NCBI GenBank assembly: GCA_008729055.1
Contig: SDUX01000007.1
Span: 4,160,090-4,224,089, forward strand
Length of the DNA stretch: 64,000 nucleotides
From: Pyropia haitanensis
Lineage: Eukaryota; Rhodophyta; Bangiophyceae; Bangiales; Bangiaceae
Direction: 5' to 3'
Shown: in pieces, positions 43,707 through 53,300 of the stretch
Layout of the letters: each line of letters opens with the position of its first letter
Numbering within the stretch: position 1 is the first letter of the stretch
The notes under the pieces: generated by a model
Seen by the model: only the letters and a program-made list of their open reading frames with translations
What the model was told of the DNA's origin: nothing
Databases searched by the model: none
Translations under genes and position numbers: made by a program

Positions 43707-46115
43707 ATGGGCTTCCTCGAAGCGACGGGTGTGCCGCTGTCGTGGACGGATGAGGACCAAGGTGGCGTCCGTGAGCGCATCAAGGATGATGGCGTCACCC
43801 AGTTTCTGCATGTCTACCGCAACACTGTCGGGCGAACGAATGATGTGCTTAAGTGGGGCGACGAAATCGAGTATACCCTGCTTGCATCCGACGCTGCTGG
43901 CCGACGCACGCGCCTACTGCTACGGGCGGCGGAGCTGCTCGAGATTCTTAGCAAGGAGGAGCATGCGCAGCCCGCGGGCTCGACGGTGGCTGTGCTGTGG
44001 CGGCCCGAGTACGCCAACTGGATGATTGAAGGCACGCCCGGCACACCGTACCGCTGTTATGCGGCGGACCTGGACCTGGTGGAGCAAAACATGGCTCTTC
44101 GGCGGCGGGAGGTTGAGGCGCTGCTTGGTCCCGGTCAATCCGTCATGACCCTGACCGCCTTCCCCCGCATTGGCTGTGAGGACAGCACTGTGCCTCCGAC
44201 GCAACCGTATGGACCGTACGCGCGCTCTTTCTACACCTCAGACGATGTTATCACCCCGCACCCCCGTTTCCGTACCCTGTCGCGCAACATCCGCTTCCGG
44301 CGCGGCACCAAGGTTGACATCCGCGTGCCGTTGTTCCGGGACGAGCGCACGCCCGCAACGCTGCCCGTCTTGCCAACGTCGCTGGCCTCCCGGGCTGCTG
44401 CTGGAACCAGTGGGGGCGCGAACGAACCGGTGACGCGTCCAACTGTCGCCACCGCGACGGCTGCTGAGGCGCCCGGGGCGACCTCGTCCATCTCCACCGC
44501 TGTGGTGGAAGACACGGCGTACGTGCGGGTGGAGGACGCGGCTGACGCGGAGGTGGACTATATTGCCATGGACTCGATGGCGTTTGGAATGGGCCTCGGT
44601 TGCCTGCAGGTGACCCTTCAGGCTCGGGACATGGACGAGAGTCGTCACCTGTACGACCAGCTTGCGGTGATGGCACCGCTGATGCTGGCACTCTCGGCTG
44701 CCACCCCTGTGCTGCGGGGCCTGCTCGCCGACGCGGACGTTCGGTGGAACGTGATTGCTGCCTCTGTGGACGACCGGACGCCTGCGGAGCGGGCGGGTGG
44801 AGCCATTACCAAGTCTCGCTATGACTCTATTGACTGCTACATTTCCCCGCGCGAGGACCTCAAGCCCGAAGTGTACAATGACATCCCGGTGGCGCTCAAC
44901 GAGAAGGTGTACACGCGGCTGCTTGACGAGGGCATTGACGAACGCCTGGCCGAACACGTCGCGCACCTGTACGTGCGGCAGCCGCTGGTCATTTTTTCTG
45001 ATCGCATCGAGGTGGACAACACGACGACGACGGAACACTTTGAGAACATTCAAAGCACCAACTGGAACACGGTGCGCTTCAAGCCGCCTCCCTTAGGCTC
45101 GGACATTGGGTGGCGCACGGAGTTTCGTTCCATGGACGTGCAGCTGACGGACTTTGAGAATGCTGCCTTCTCGGTCTTCATCGTGCTGCTGTCGCGGGTA
45201 ATCATTGCGTTTGACCTGAACTTGTACGTGCCTATGTCGTGCGTGGACGCGAACATGGCGACCGCTCACGAGCGCGGCGCTGTGGGGGCGGGGCAATTCA
45301 CGTTTCGTAAGAACATCTTTCGGCGGACCGCCTCCTCCATCCGGCCCAGTGCGGCGGCATCGGCAGCGTCGGCGGCGAGCGCTTCCCACGTGCCCCACGG
45401 CGGCGGTGAGGGTGCACCCGCGACCGCAGCGGGCAGCTTCTTGTGTGAATGCGGGCACCTGCATCAGGCGGTGCTCAAGGATGGAGCGTTTGAGGCGTAC
45501 TGTGCGGACACGGACGAGGATGACCCCGACGCGGCGTCGCCAATGAGCATTGACGAAATCTTCAATGGCAAGCCCCTGGACGCTGGTTTTGCTGCGGGCC
45601 AGACCTTCCCCGGCCTTATCCCCCTCGTCAAGGGCTACCTCGCCTCGCTGGCACTCCCCACCGACCGGCGCCTCCGTCTGACTGCCTACCTGGACTTTGT
45701 GGGCGACCGCGCGGCGGGGCGGCTAATGACGACCGCGACCTACATGCGACGCTTCCTCGAGGCTCACCCTGCCTATGCGCAAGACTCGATGGTGACGGAG
45801 GACATGAACCACGACCTCCTGGAGCACCTGCGTGCGATTGTCAATGGCCATGTCCGTGCACCCGAGCTCCTCGGTGACTACTACCCGTCCGAGGCATCGC
45901 TTGCGGGGTCAGCAAACGCGGGCGCTGCGGCAGACCTGCTGAAGAAAATGCGGCGGGAACTGTCGGGGGGCGAGGCGGTGCTGCATGGCTCCTCCGTGCC
46001 GGGCTCCTTCTTGGACAAGGCACTTCACCACATTGCGGCGGCGGCGGAGGCGGGCGCCGGGCCCGCCGCTGGGGTGGTGCACGGGGCTGCTGTTGGACGT
46101 CCGCCCAGGCAATAG
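43707..46115 (+). CDS. GCLC: Glutamate-cysteine ligase catalytic subunit, animal/fungal type
   Basis: A single frame of 802 residues, ATG 43707 (MGFLEATGVPLSW) to TAG 46113-46115; an upstream in-frame GTG at 43641 is not used. Family blocks run in order: DVLKWGDEIEYTLLASD, VLWRPEYANWMIEGTPG, LTAFPRIGC, SRNIRFRRGTKVDIRVPLF, MDSMAFGMGLGCLQVTLQA, SASVDDRTPAERAG-like and KSRYDSIDCYISP, HFENIQSTNWNTVRFKPPP, SDIGWRTEFRSMDVQLTD and FPGLIPLVKGYL. It makes gamma-glutamylcysteine, the first and rate-limiting step of glutathione synthesis, in the cytosol. It is the group shared by animals and fungi, unlike the plant plastid enzyme. Human GCLC has 637 residues; the excess is an acidic/Ala insert near residue 250, a Ser/Ala/His stretch with several Cys before MSIDEIFNGK, and an Ala-rich C-terminus. 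Confidence 0.98.
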   Translation: MGFLEATGVPLSWTDEDQGGVRERIKDDGVTQFLHVYRNTVGRTNDVLKWGDEIEYTLLASDAAGRRTRLLLRAAELLEILSKEEHAQPAGSTVAVLWRPEYANWMIEGTPGTPYRCYAADLDLVEQNMALRRREVEALLGPGQSVMTLTAFPRIGCEDSTVPPTQPYGPYARSFYTSDDVITPHPRFRTLSRNIRFRRGTKVDIRVPLFRDERTPATLPVLPTSLASRAAAGTSGGANEPVTRPTVATATAAEAPGATSSISTAVVEDTAYVRVEDAADAEVDYIAMDSMAFGMGLGCLQVTLQARDMDESRHLYDQLAVMAPLMLALSAATPVLRGLLADADVRWNVIAASVDDRTPAERAGGAITKSRYDSIDCYISPREDLKPEVYNDIPVALNEKVYTRLLDEGIDERLAEHVAHLYVRQPLVIFSDRIEVDNTTTTEHFENIQSTNWNTVRFKPPPLGSDIGWRTEFRSMDVQLTDFENAAFSVFIVLLSRVIIAFDLNLYVPMSCVDANMATAHERGAVGAGQFTFRKNIFRRTASSIRPSAAASAASAASASHVPHGGGEGAPATAAGSFLCECGHLHQAVLKDGAFEAYCADTDEDDPDAASPMSIDEIFNGKPLDAGFAAGQTFPGLIPLVKGYLASLALPTDRRLRLTAYLDFVGDRAAGRLMTTATYMRRFLEAHPAYAQDSMVTEDMNHDLLEHLRAIVNGHVRAPELLGDYYPSEASLAGSANAGAAADLLKKMRRELSGGEAVLHGSSVPGSFLDKALHHIAAAAEAGAGPAAGVVHGAAVGRPPRQ

Positions 46116-47695
46116 TCCAGGCGGAAGTCGGGTAGGAGATAGCGGGTTGATGCTGCCTGGCTGACTGGGGGTCTCAATCGCCACACTGTCCTGGTGGACA
46201 CGGCGGCTGTGCGCGACTGCGATCGTATTGTGGCCGATGGGGTGTGTGGGTGCCGCCTTGTGCGATAGTCTTCCACTTTTTATCCTGTGTGACACGCTGG
46301 ACGTGACTCATTGCGCAAGCGCACGCACCAAAGCTGGGCGGGGCTCCCAATCTCCCGCTACCGAGATGGACACCGCATTGTCTCCCACCCATCACCACGT
46401 GCGACTGGGGTCCGGCCCGATCCGACCCGCCTCATTTTTATTGCCCGCGGGAAAGCCCGCCGCTTGCCAGAGTTGGCTATTGCATGCAAGGTTGAGTGTC
46501 TGTTCAAACTGATGGCGGCTGGCCAAACGACGGACCCACAAGGCCACACAGCTGTGCAGGCACCTCGGGGACAGCACCAAAAGCGGCGGCGGGTCCCTCC
46601 GTCGGCGCCACCGAAGTGGGGCAACACCCGAGGAGGGTCTGTTGGGCCCCGCCAGAGGCCCTTGCGACGAGTCCACCTCCCAGATCCCTTGCTCTGGGCG
46701 CTGCTGGCAGTTCTGCACACCCACGGGGCGCAGCCAGCTGGTGGGACCACGACACTTTTTGGCCACCGCATCTTTTTGTCTCGTTTCACATGATGTCGCG
46801 CTGTCACAGCTGTGGGGGCCACCACATGGGGGGGGGTGCCGTATTCCTCGGCCTAGGCCGCAGCTTTGGTGCTCAGATTCGTGGCGCCGGTCCAAGCACG
46901 TCCTGCAGCCTCACACTCGAGGGCAAGGGGCGGGGAACCACCACCTCAACCACTCAGCGGCCAGGAGGCGTGGCAGGTGCCGCCGGGCGAGGGCCCCACG
47001 GCTAAGTTTTGGCTGGGAGATATTTTTCGATTGGAAGACGGCGAACTAGGTGGTGTGCCGCCGGGCCGTGGGGACGACACGCGCACGTTCGCCCCCCTTC
47101 AGTGCCCCATTCACCCACGAGGGTGGGGGCGGTCTAACCGAGCACATTGCCACCCGCGTTTGCAGGCGCTACCAGGAGGGTGGGGGCACTCGGTGGGAGG
47201 AGTCGGTGGAGCACCCCCCCCCTCTCACGTTGCAGCCAGCCGGTGGGCCCAGCAGCGGCGACCGGCCGTCGCCCACACAGGTCGCGTCCGTCCCCACGCG
47301 GCGTGGCTGGGAGCTGCGTCACCCGCACCCTGTCACCACCCTGTCACCACCCTGTCACCACCCACCCCTCCCTCGTTGTGTCCTTGCTCCCTCCCACGCA
47401 TGCTCACCTTAGCGCCGCTGTCCCCGTTGCCATCCGAGCCTGCCGTCGTCCCGTACTCTGGACCCTTTCGCTGATGCTGTTGTGGGCGGTGCTGTCTGCT
47501 TAAGGACCCGGCTGTTCACCCTGAGCCTAGGTTCTGCGTTTGGTCAGTGCCGCGCCCGTGCCAATTGCGGCACCTGACGCCATCGCATCAGTGTCGCGGC
47601 CCTCCTACTTGCCACTTCCCCGCCGCCCGCGTCTCCTTTACGCTTCTCGGCGACGGATTACCCCCCCCTGACTGCCCTCTGACGCCGCGACCAAG
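46116..47695. other. Intergenic, no gene recognised
   Basis: 1.6 kb of moderate composition between two plus-strand genes. A 12-bp repeat (CTGTCACCACCC, about three copies) lies at about 47330-47370. The last 60 bases before the kinase ATG are C/T-rich. ORFs of up to 200 codons give no recognisable protein. Confidence 0.35.
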
Positions 47696-49306
47696 ATGTT
47701 ATCCTCCGCCACGGCCCGCGTGGTCGTGGCTGCCCACATCCGTGCCGTCTCAACGTCCGCCGCCGCCGGTGGTGCTCGCGCGGCCGCATCTGCGGCGGCG
47801 GCGGCGGCCGTGCATGGCCGCCGTGCCGGCGTCGCGGCGGTCCCGCGTGCTGAGTCTCCCTCTCCCCCCTCCACCGCAGCGAGGCGGTGGTCGGCCCGTT
47901 CGGCGGCGTCGGTGGCTACATCGGGTGCAGCCGGCGGTCGCATCGGCGGCGGGGCAGGCGGTGACACTGGCGGCGGTAGCGGCGCCGCCGGCAGCGCTGC
48001 CGCGGGTTCCGCCGGTCGTCTTGGTCACCCATCGCGGCGACGTGGGCGGGGCGTGTCGGCGGCGGCCGCTCGCGGCTCGGCGGTGCGTTCAGCGGCGAGC
48101 GCTAAGGAGGGAGGGGCGGCAGCCAAGCCGCCGCGCGGCCGCAGCGCCCGGTGGGACTCGTCAACGTCGGTGTTGTCTGCCGGCCGGTCGAGGCCAACGG
48201 CGGTGACTGGCGGTGGCCTCACGGCGGCATTGTCAGAGCAGCTGCAGCAGTATGCGCGTCTGGAGCAGACGCCGTTGACGCTGCGGAATCTGTACGAGTT
48301 TGCATCGAGTCGCGTGCCAGGTCATGAGCTCCTTTCTGCCCAGTGGCTCCATGGCGAGTTGCCCGTCCGGTTGGCGCGGCGTGTGTTGGAGCTGGACGCG
48401 CTGCCCTACCGCCTGTGCAAGATGCCATCGGTGATCAAGGTCAAAGAGATGTATGCGCAGTCGTTTTTGGACCTGGTGTCGGAGGCGCGACCGTCTGAGG
48501 AAGCAGACGTGCCCCGCCTCAACGACGTGATCCGCATGGTTCGCACCCGTCATGACGATGTAGTGCGTCTGATTGCGCAGGGGATTCTTGAGCTCAAGGC
48601 GGAGTGCGGGGTGTCGGCCGACGATCAACTGGTGACCGCCTTCCTCGATAGCTTCTACTCGTCGCGCATTGGCATCCGGGTGCTGATCTCCCATCAGCTA
48701 GCGATGGTGGCGCCCAAGCCGGGCTTTGCAGGCATCATCAACACTAGCTGCCAGCCGGCGGTCGTTGCCGCCGACGCGGCGGAGGCGGTGCGGCAAATTG
48801 CCTATCACAACCTGGGCGAGGCACCCGACATTAACATTTTGGGCAACACGGATCTGTCGCTGCCCTACCTGGACGGCCACATGTTCCTCATCATGTTTGA
48901 GCTGCTGAAGAATTCGGTGCGGGCGACCGTGGAGAACCATGTGGATTCTCCGGTGTTGCCGGCAGTCAACATGATCATTGCCGACGGGGCGGAGGACGTG
49001 ACAATCAAGCTCAGCGACGAGGGCGGCGGCATGCGTCGCTCCGATGTGGACCGCGTGTTCAACTACTTCTTTACCACCGCCTCGGTTCCCGCCGAGACAC
49101 TCTTCCAGATGGAAGACGAGTACGCGTCGAAGGGCGCGCAGCGCCCAGAAGTGCTTGCGGGCTTTGGCTACGGCCTGCCCCTCTCTCGTGCGTATGCGCG
49201 CTTCTTTGGGGGAGAACTGACCCTGACGAGCATGGACGGCTGGGGCACTGACACGTACCTGCACCTGAGCAAGCTGGGCACCAAGGAGGAAGTGCTGCCG
49301 GATTAA
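47696..49306 (+). CDS. Mitochondrial pyruvate / branched-chain 2-oxoacid dehydrogenase kinase family
   Basis: A single frame of 536 residues, ATG 47696 to TAA. The first 175 residues are Ala/Arg/Ser-rich, starting MLSSATARVVVAAHIRAVST, a mitochondrial presequence plus a long linker. The regulatory four-helix domain follows (LEQTPLTLRNLYEFASSRV, LPVRLARRVLELDALPY). The GHKL ATPase domain then has the N box FELLKNSVRATVE (about residue 400), the G1 box DEGGG (about 440) and the G2 box GFGYGLPLSR (about 488), followed by WGTDTYLHL. It would phosphorylate E1-alpha of pyruvate or branched-chain oxoacid dehydrogenase. The helix that reads R-x-L-I-N/G-Q-H in PDKs reads RVLISHQLAMV here, with His and Gln in swapped order, somewhat like BCKDK. 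The protein ends right after the ATPase domain (KEEVLPD), so it lacks the long C-terminal tail of animal PDKs. PDK versus BCKDK is left open. Confidence 0.95.
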   Translation: MLSSATARVVVAAHIRAVSTSAAAGGARAAASAAAAAAVHGRRAGVAAVPRAESPSPPSTAARRWSARSAASVATSGAAGGRIGGGAGGDTGGGSGAAGSAAAGSAGRLGHPSRRRGRGVSAAAARGSAVRSAASAKEGGAAAKPPRGRSARWDSSTSVLSAGRSRPTAVTGGGLTAALSEQLQQYARLEQTPLTLRNLYEFASSRVPGHELLSAQWLHGELPVRLARRVLELDALPYRLCKMPSVIKVKEMYAQSFLDLVSEARPSEEADVPRLNDVIRMVRTRHDDVVRLIAQGILELKAECGVSADDQLVTAFLDSFYSSRIGIRVLISHQLAMVAPKPGFAGIINTSCQPAVVAADAAEAVRQIAYHNLGEAPDINILGNTDLSLPYLDGHMFLIMFELLKNSVRATVENHVDSPVLPAVNMIIADGAEDVTIKLSDEGGGMRRSDVDRVFNYFFTTASVPAETLFQMEDEYASKGAQRPEVLAGFGYGLPLSRAYARFFGGELTLTSMDGWGTDTYLHLSKLGTKEEVLPD

Positions 49307-51635
49307 CGGTGCTGACGCTTGATGAGGCCTGGTGCGTGGGGGGGGACTAGAGTGCCGTGGGGGATCGCGCCTCTGGGAGGGTGCGAGCCCCTGGATGCAG
49401 ACGGCGTGCGCCGTGGTAGCGGCTGCGCACAGCCTTCTTCTGCAGTGAGTGGCACTGGAGCACGCCTGGGCGTAGTTGCCGGGCGCCCCCGGCCAGCTGG
49501 CAGAGGCACTGGTGTGGCTGCAGCACCCGTGCCCGTGCGATGGTCGCGGCTTGCCTGCATCCGTAGTGGGGGATGGGACGTGCTGCACTTGGGGCGGCAC
49601 CCACCGTGCGGATAGGCTGCCCTGCGATTGACTACCTGTCACTGGACGTGACGGAGGGTTTTGACGTTGTGATCCACTCTCCTGCTTGTCGCCGATTGCT
49701 CCTACACACCCGCATTCCCCCAGCTGAAGCGACATGACCTTGCCGCTGTGACAGTGGTTGTGGACGGTGGCATCTCGGGTGGCGCTGCAGCGGCTGGTCA
49801 ACGGCAAGCACATCGGAGTTTCTGTGTATCTTTTTTTTCTTTTTTGCCTGGCATTTCCATTGTTTTGTTGGTCGTGCGACCGGCGGCCTGTGGGCGTTGG
49901 ATGCGCGCGTGCTTTCCTTTTGTTTGTTGCCCCCGTGCGGGCGGCTTTGGGCGTGGGCGGAGCGCAGGGAGGGCTCTGCGGCGAAGCGCCATTGTGCGTA
50001 CGTGGAGTGAAGAGACCTGCTCTTGATCGGTTTGGCATCCCGCCCGGTTGCACCGGTTGGCGCGGCTAGCACCTGACCTTGCCGGTCGCTTCTGTTGTGC
50101 GCGAACAAAGTGTCGTTCCCTTGGTTTGAAGCCTTTTTTTTTTCTGCTTCGCGCGTGACCGGAGAGCAGGCCGACTGATGAGGTCGTGCAGTGCCCGTGT
50201 TGGGGATGGACTGGTCTACCGAGTAGAGCGCGTGAGTTTGGCAGCGGAAGCCGTAGCTGGCAGCCAATTAGCGGTGCGGGTTGCTCGTGTTCCTTCTTGT
50301 GTGCACGCAGCAGGCCCCCGTCTGGCTTAGGTAGGTTGATACGTTCATGATTGAAGAGGGGCGGAAGATGAGCAGAGGTGAGTGGCATGCGAGCTTCCTG
50401 ATGCCAGTAGTCCAGATAGACTCGAACCTACCATCTAGTGGCCACAGCGCGGGGGTAAAGAGGTGAGGAGGAATGGCTAGTGGGGTGGGAGGATCCCTTG
50501 TACCACCACAGAGACCGCGGCGGCCCGCTCATCAGGGCGGCCGCGGCAGCAGTGGTCGCGGCGGTGGCGAAGCGCCGAAGGAAGGGCGGGGCGGCCGGCC
50601 GCCATGGGGGGGGTTGTGCGCCACGGCGCCATCCACGTCGGTAGCGACGGTGGCGGCGGCGGCAGCGGCGGCAGCGGCAACCGGCACCGCAATGGCCGCC
50701 GCGGCCACTGCACGGGCGGCCAGTCACGGGGCCGCGACACGGCGCCGGTAGAGTACGACGGCCGCCGCGGCTGACGCTATCACGGTGTTGCCCCCCTGCT
50801 GAGTGCCGCCTGTATCGCGGCGTGTCGGCTGGCCGCGACCGGCGGCGTCGGCAGGAACGCACCCCCTCTGCTGAACGTGAGCGTCGACGCGGCCGCGACG
50901 GCGGTGCTGCTAGCAGCTGCCGGTGCCGACAACGGCGGCGGTGCTGGCGGCCGCCGCCGTCGACGCGGCGGCCGCCATCGCGGCCGCGCCGGTGCCTGCG
51001 GCCGGTCAACCCTGCGACGCCGAGGACGCAACGCTGGCGGCGGCGCTTGTCGACGAGGATGCGACACGGCCCTGCTCTTTGGAAGGCGCCGAGTCCAACC
51101 GCGTCTTCAAGCGCCCTAAGCGTGTTGCTAAACGCGCCCAAGCGCGCCTTGTGCACCTGTACAGACAGCAACAATTGTAATTAATTCATCTGTCGAACAT
51201 AAGGACAGTTGAAGAAATGTGCAGGACACAATTGCTCAAATACAGCTGATGCGACATTCCTTTATCGCTGCAGTTTGGTTGTACTGTGCAGTCGCGGGCG
51301 CAGCGCAATGGTGTGTGCTTTCCTCCAGTCCCCGAGCGGGACCTTCTGTCCGTACGTTGTGGTGTCTGGTGTCCGGAGCTGGGATTTATTATCTGGCTGC
51401 GCGCGGTCGCCTGTCGCCCATTTCGGCGTGATTTTCACGAGTGCCCTTTCTGTGCCACTCAAGACGCGCCGACGGCGGGTGGGTCAGGCGCCACGACCAT
51501 CCAGACCCCTCCGCCAAGGGGGCCGGCTCAGTTGCCGCGGGCCACCCATGACGTTGCGGGATCGCCGGGCCCACGCTGCTGGGTGGGTTCGAGACATGCC
51601 CAAAGCGTCGGGCCCGCCGTCGCCGCAGCCGATGT

Positions 51636-51672
<37 letters not shown>

Positions 51673-52148
51673 ATGCAGCCCCCAGCGCCACGAGTTCGCC
51701 CGCCGTCACCGCAACGTCGGCCACCGCACATAGCCCCGCTCGACTGGGGCGTGCCGCCGCGACGGGCGACGCGCGGAACCGCTCGTTCATTGGCCATGGC
51801 CGGATTGGCTCGCAGGGGGCACCCACTCGGGGGACGGCTTGGCGCCGCCGGGTCGTGTCTCCCGCCGCTCTGCCTCTGGTGGCTGTGGGCGCGGCTGTGC
51901 CATTGGACCCATCCGGGAACACATGTGGAACGGCCAGTCCAGGGGGGGGTGTGTGTGAGAGTGGGCCAGTGGGAGAGTGTCCTCGGTTCAAGAGCCGCCT
52001 CGCGCTCTTCCTACGGTCGCTCACCGTCCATCACCAGCCCGCTCGGTCTGTGTCAACCCACGCCCGTCTTTCCATCCCCGTCCTGCTCTCCCGTACCCGT
52101 CCACGTCCAACCTCTGCTTGCGGGACTTCTCCCTACTCGTCCGTCACC
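49307..52148. other. 2.8-kb interval with unresolved content
   Basis: 49307-50460 is of moderate composition with T-rich patches (3' region of the kinase) and no recognised gene. 50473-51180 is a sharp GC-rich island. On the plus strand an ATG at 50473 starts a Gly/Arg-rich frame, and a frame ending at 51180 closes with KRPKRVAKRAQARLVHLYRQ. On the minus strand other Ala-rich frames are also open. I cannot choose, and splicing is likely if it is a gene. 51180-52148 holds a (CCG)n tract at about 51630-51675, ATTGG boxes near 51788 and 51805, and a C/T-rich leader before the next gene. Confidence 0.35.
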
Positions 52149-52682
52149 ATGAAGCTGTCCATGCCCGCCAACCCGGTCCAGCGCCGCGCCTCGGACAACA
52201 AGCTGATGTTCATCGGCTTGACCGCCTTTGAGTGGGGTACGTGCCGCGATGCATCGGTCTCGCTTGGAGTTGGTGGGTGCGTGCGGGTTACACTCTGTGG
52301 AGGAGCGCAGGCGTCTGGCAGATCGTTGTTTGGCCGTGCCTGACGTGTTCTTCACGTTATCCCTGCTGCCTGTTGGCACCGTTGTCCGCTTGTGTCATGT
52401 CTTGCTGCGGGCCCCTTTCTCAGTGACCACGACGGCCGCCCTGCTCATCCTGTACCTGTGTCTGGGCGGCTTCTTCGTCGGCATGCTCGCAGTGTCGAAG
52501 AAGATCCGCAATGACGGCAACACGGTACGTATCGTTGGGCGGTCATTCGTTGGGTGGGCGTGGATCTGGTCTGCGATCGTCAGTGTAGCAGGGGCGTGAC
52601 GAAGGTGATGGATACCTGGGCACCGAGGCAGGACGCGAAAGTCGACCGTCTCCATGGGAGCTCTGCGGAATCCGACGACTAA
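52149..52682 (+). CDS. 79-residue single-pass membrane protein from three exons, function unknown
   Basis: Exon 1 is 52149-52236, exon 2 is 52424-52524 and exon 3 is 52632-52682 (TAA). Introns 52237-52423 and 52525-52631 both start GTACGT; they end TCTCAG and GGCAG. The phases join cleanly. Exon 1 reads MKLSMPANPVQRRASDNKLM and onward to FEW. Exon 2 supplies one strong transmembrane helix (AALLILYLCLGGFFVGMLAV) followed by SKKIRND, a positive-inside flank. Exon 3 gives a short polar acidic tail ending AESDD. The start follows a C/T-rich leader and CGTCACCATGA, as in neighbouring genes. I do not recognise a family. Its size, single helix and conserved-looking polar N-terminus suggest an accessory subunit of a membrane complex, but that is only inference. 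Confidence 0.68.
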
Positions 52683-53300
52683 CCAGAACCGCTTGTACCC
52701 GTGCCCTGGCGTCTTATTTTTGGGTTGGTGTGGGCCTTGGCCGTGTGTCTACTTATGACTTGCAACAGTACCCGCGTCCCGGGACGAACTCGCCATTTGC
52801 GGACGAGTAGAGTGTGGGAAGCAGCGTCGCGGCGGCGCCAGCTCTGCATCCCAGCCCGACGGTTGTGGCGTTGTCGTTCTCTTTTTCCGGTGGGACTCCT
52901 TTCCTCTGCTCGTCATGACCACTTTAAACTGCCGTGTGCTTTTTTGGGTTCTTGGATGCTGCTCTGGACAGTCTGGCCTCGCGCGCGACTAGCATGCTTG
53001 CACAGTGTCCTTGGTCGCAGCGTCCACCAGTCGCGCACTGTGTGGAGCAACCAGGTGGATGAGCAGCCCCGCTCCATCTATGGTGGGGTCACGCATGCCC
53101 TGGCCGGACAGGCGGTGGCCCGTCGTTTTCGGCGGGGGCGGCCCAATCGCGCGCGACGCCTCTTGGAGTGGAGAGCCAACGCCCCCCTCGCGCCCACACG
53201 TAACGCCCACTTCACCCCACGGTCCATCTCCCCCCTGTCCGCACGCGTTCCGTTCCCCCCCTCCATAGCGTCGCGCCGCCCAACCAACCCGGCCCCGATG
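52683..53300. other. Convergent 3' region, small membrane protein / SEL1L
   Basis: 618 bases of moderate composition. T-rich stretches at about 52710-52760 and 52875-52955 would suit the 3' end of the small gene. No gene seen. Confidence 0.4.

Noticed and set aside
49632..50267. 211-codon minus frame
   Set aside because: The apparent start is not ATG, the sequence matches no family, and it lies in the probable 3' region of the kinase gene.
50401..50445. tRNA gene on the minus strand
   Set aside because: A GGTTCGAGTC T-loop-like string is present, but the T stem does not pair properly and no acceptor or anticodon arm could be fitted.
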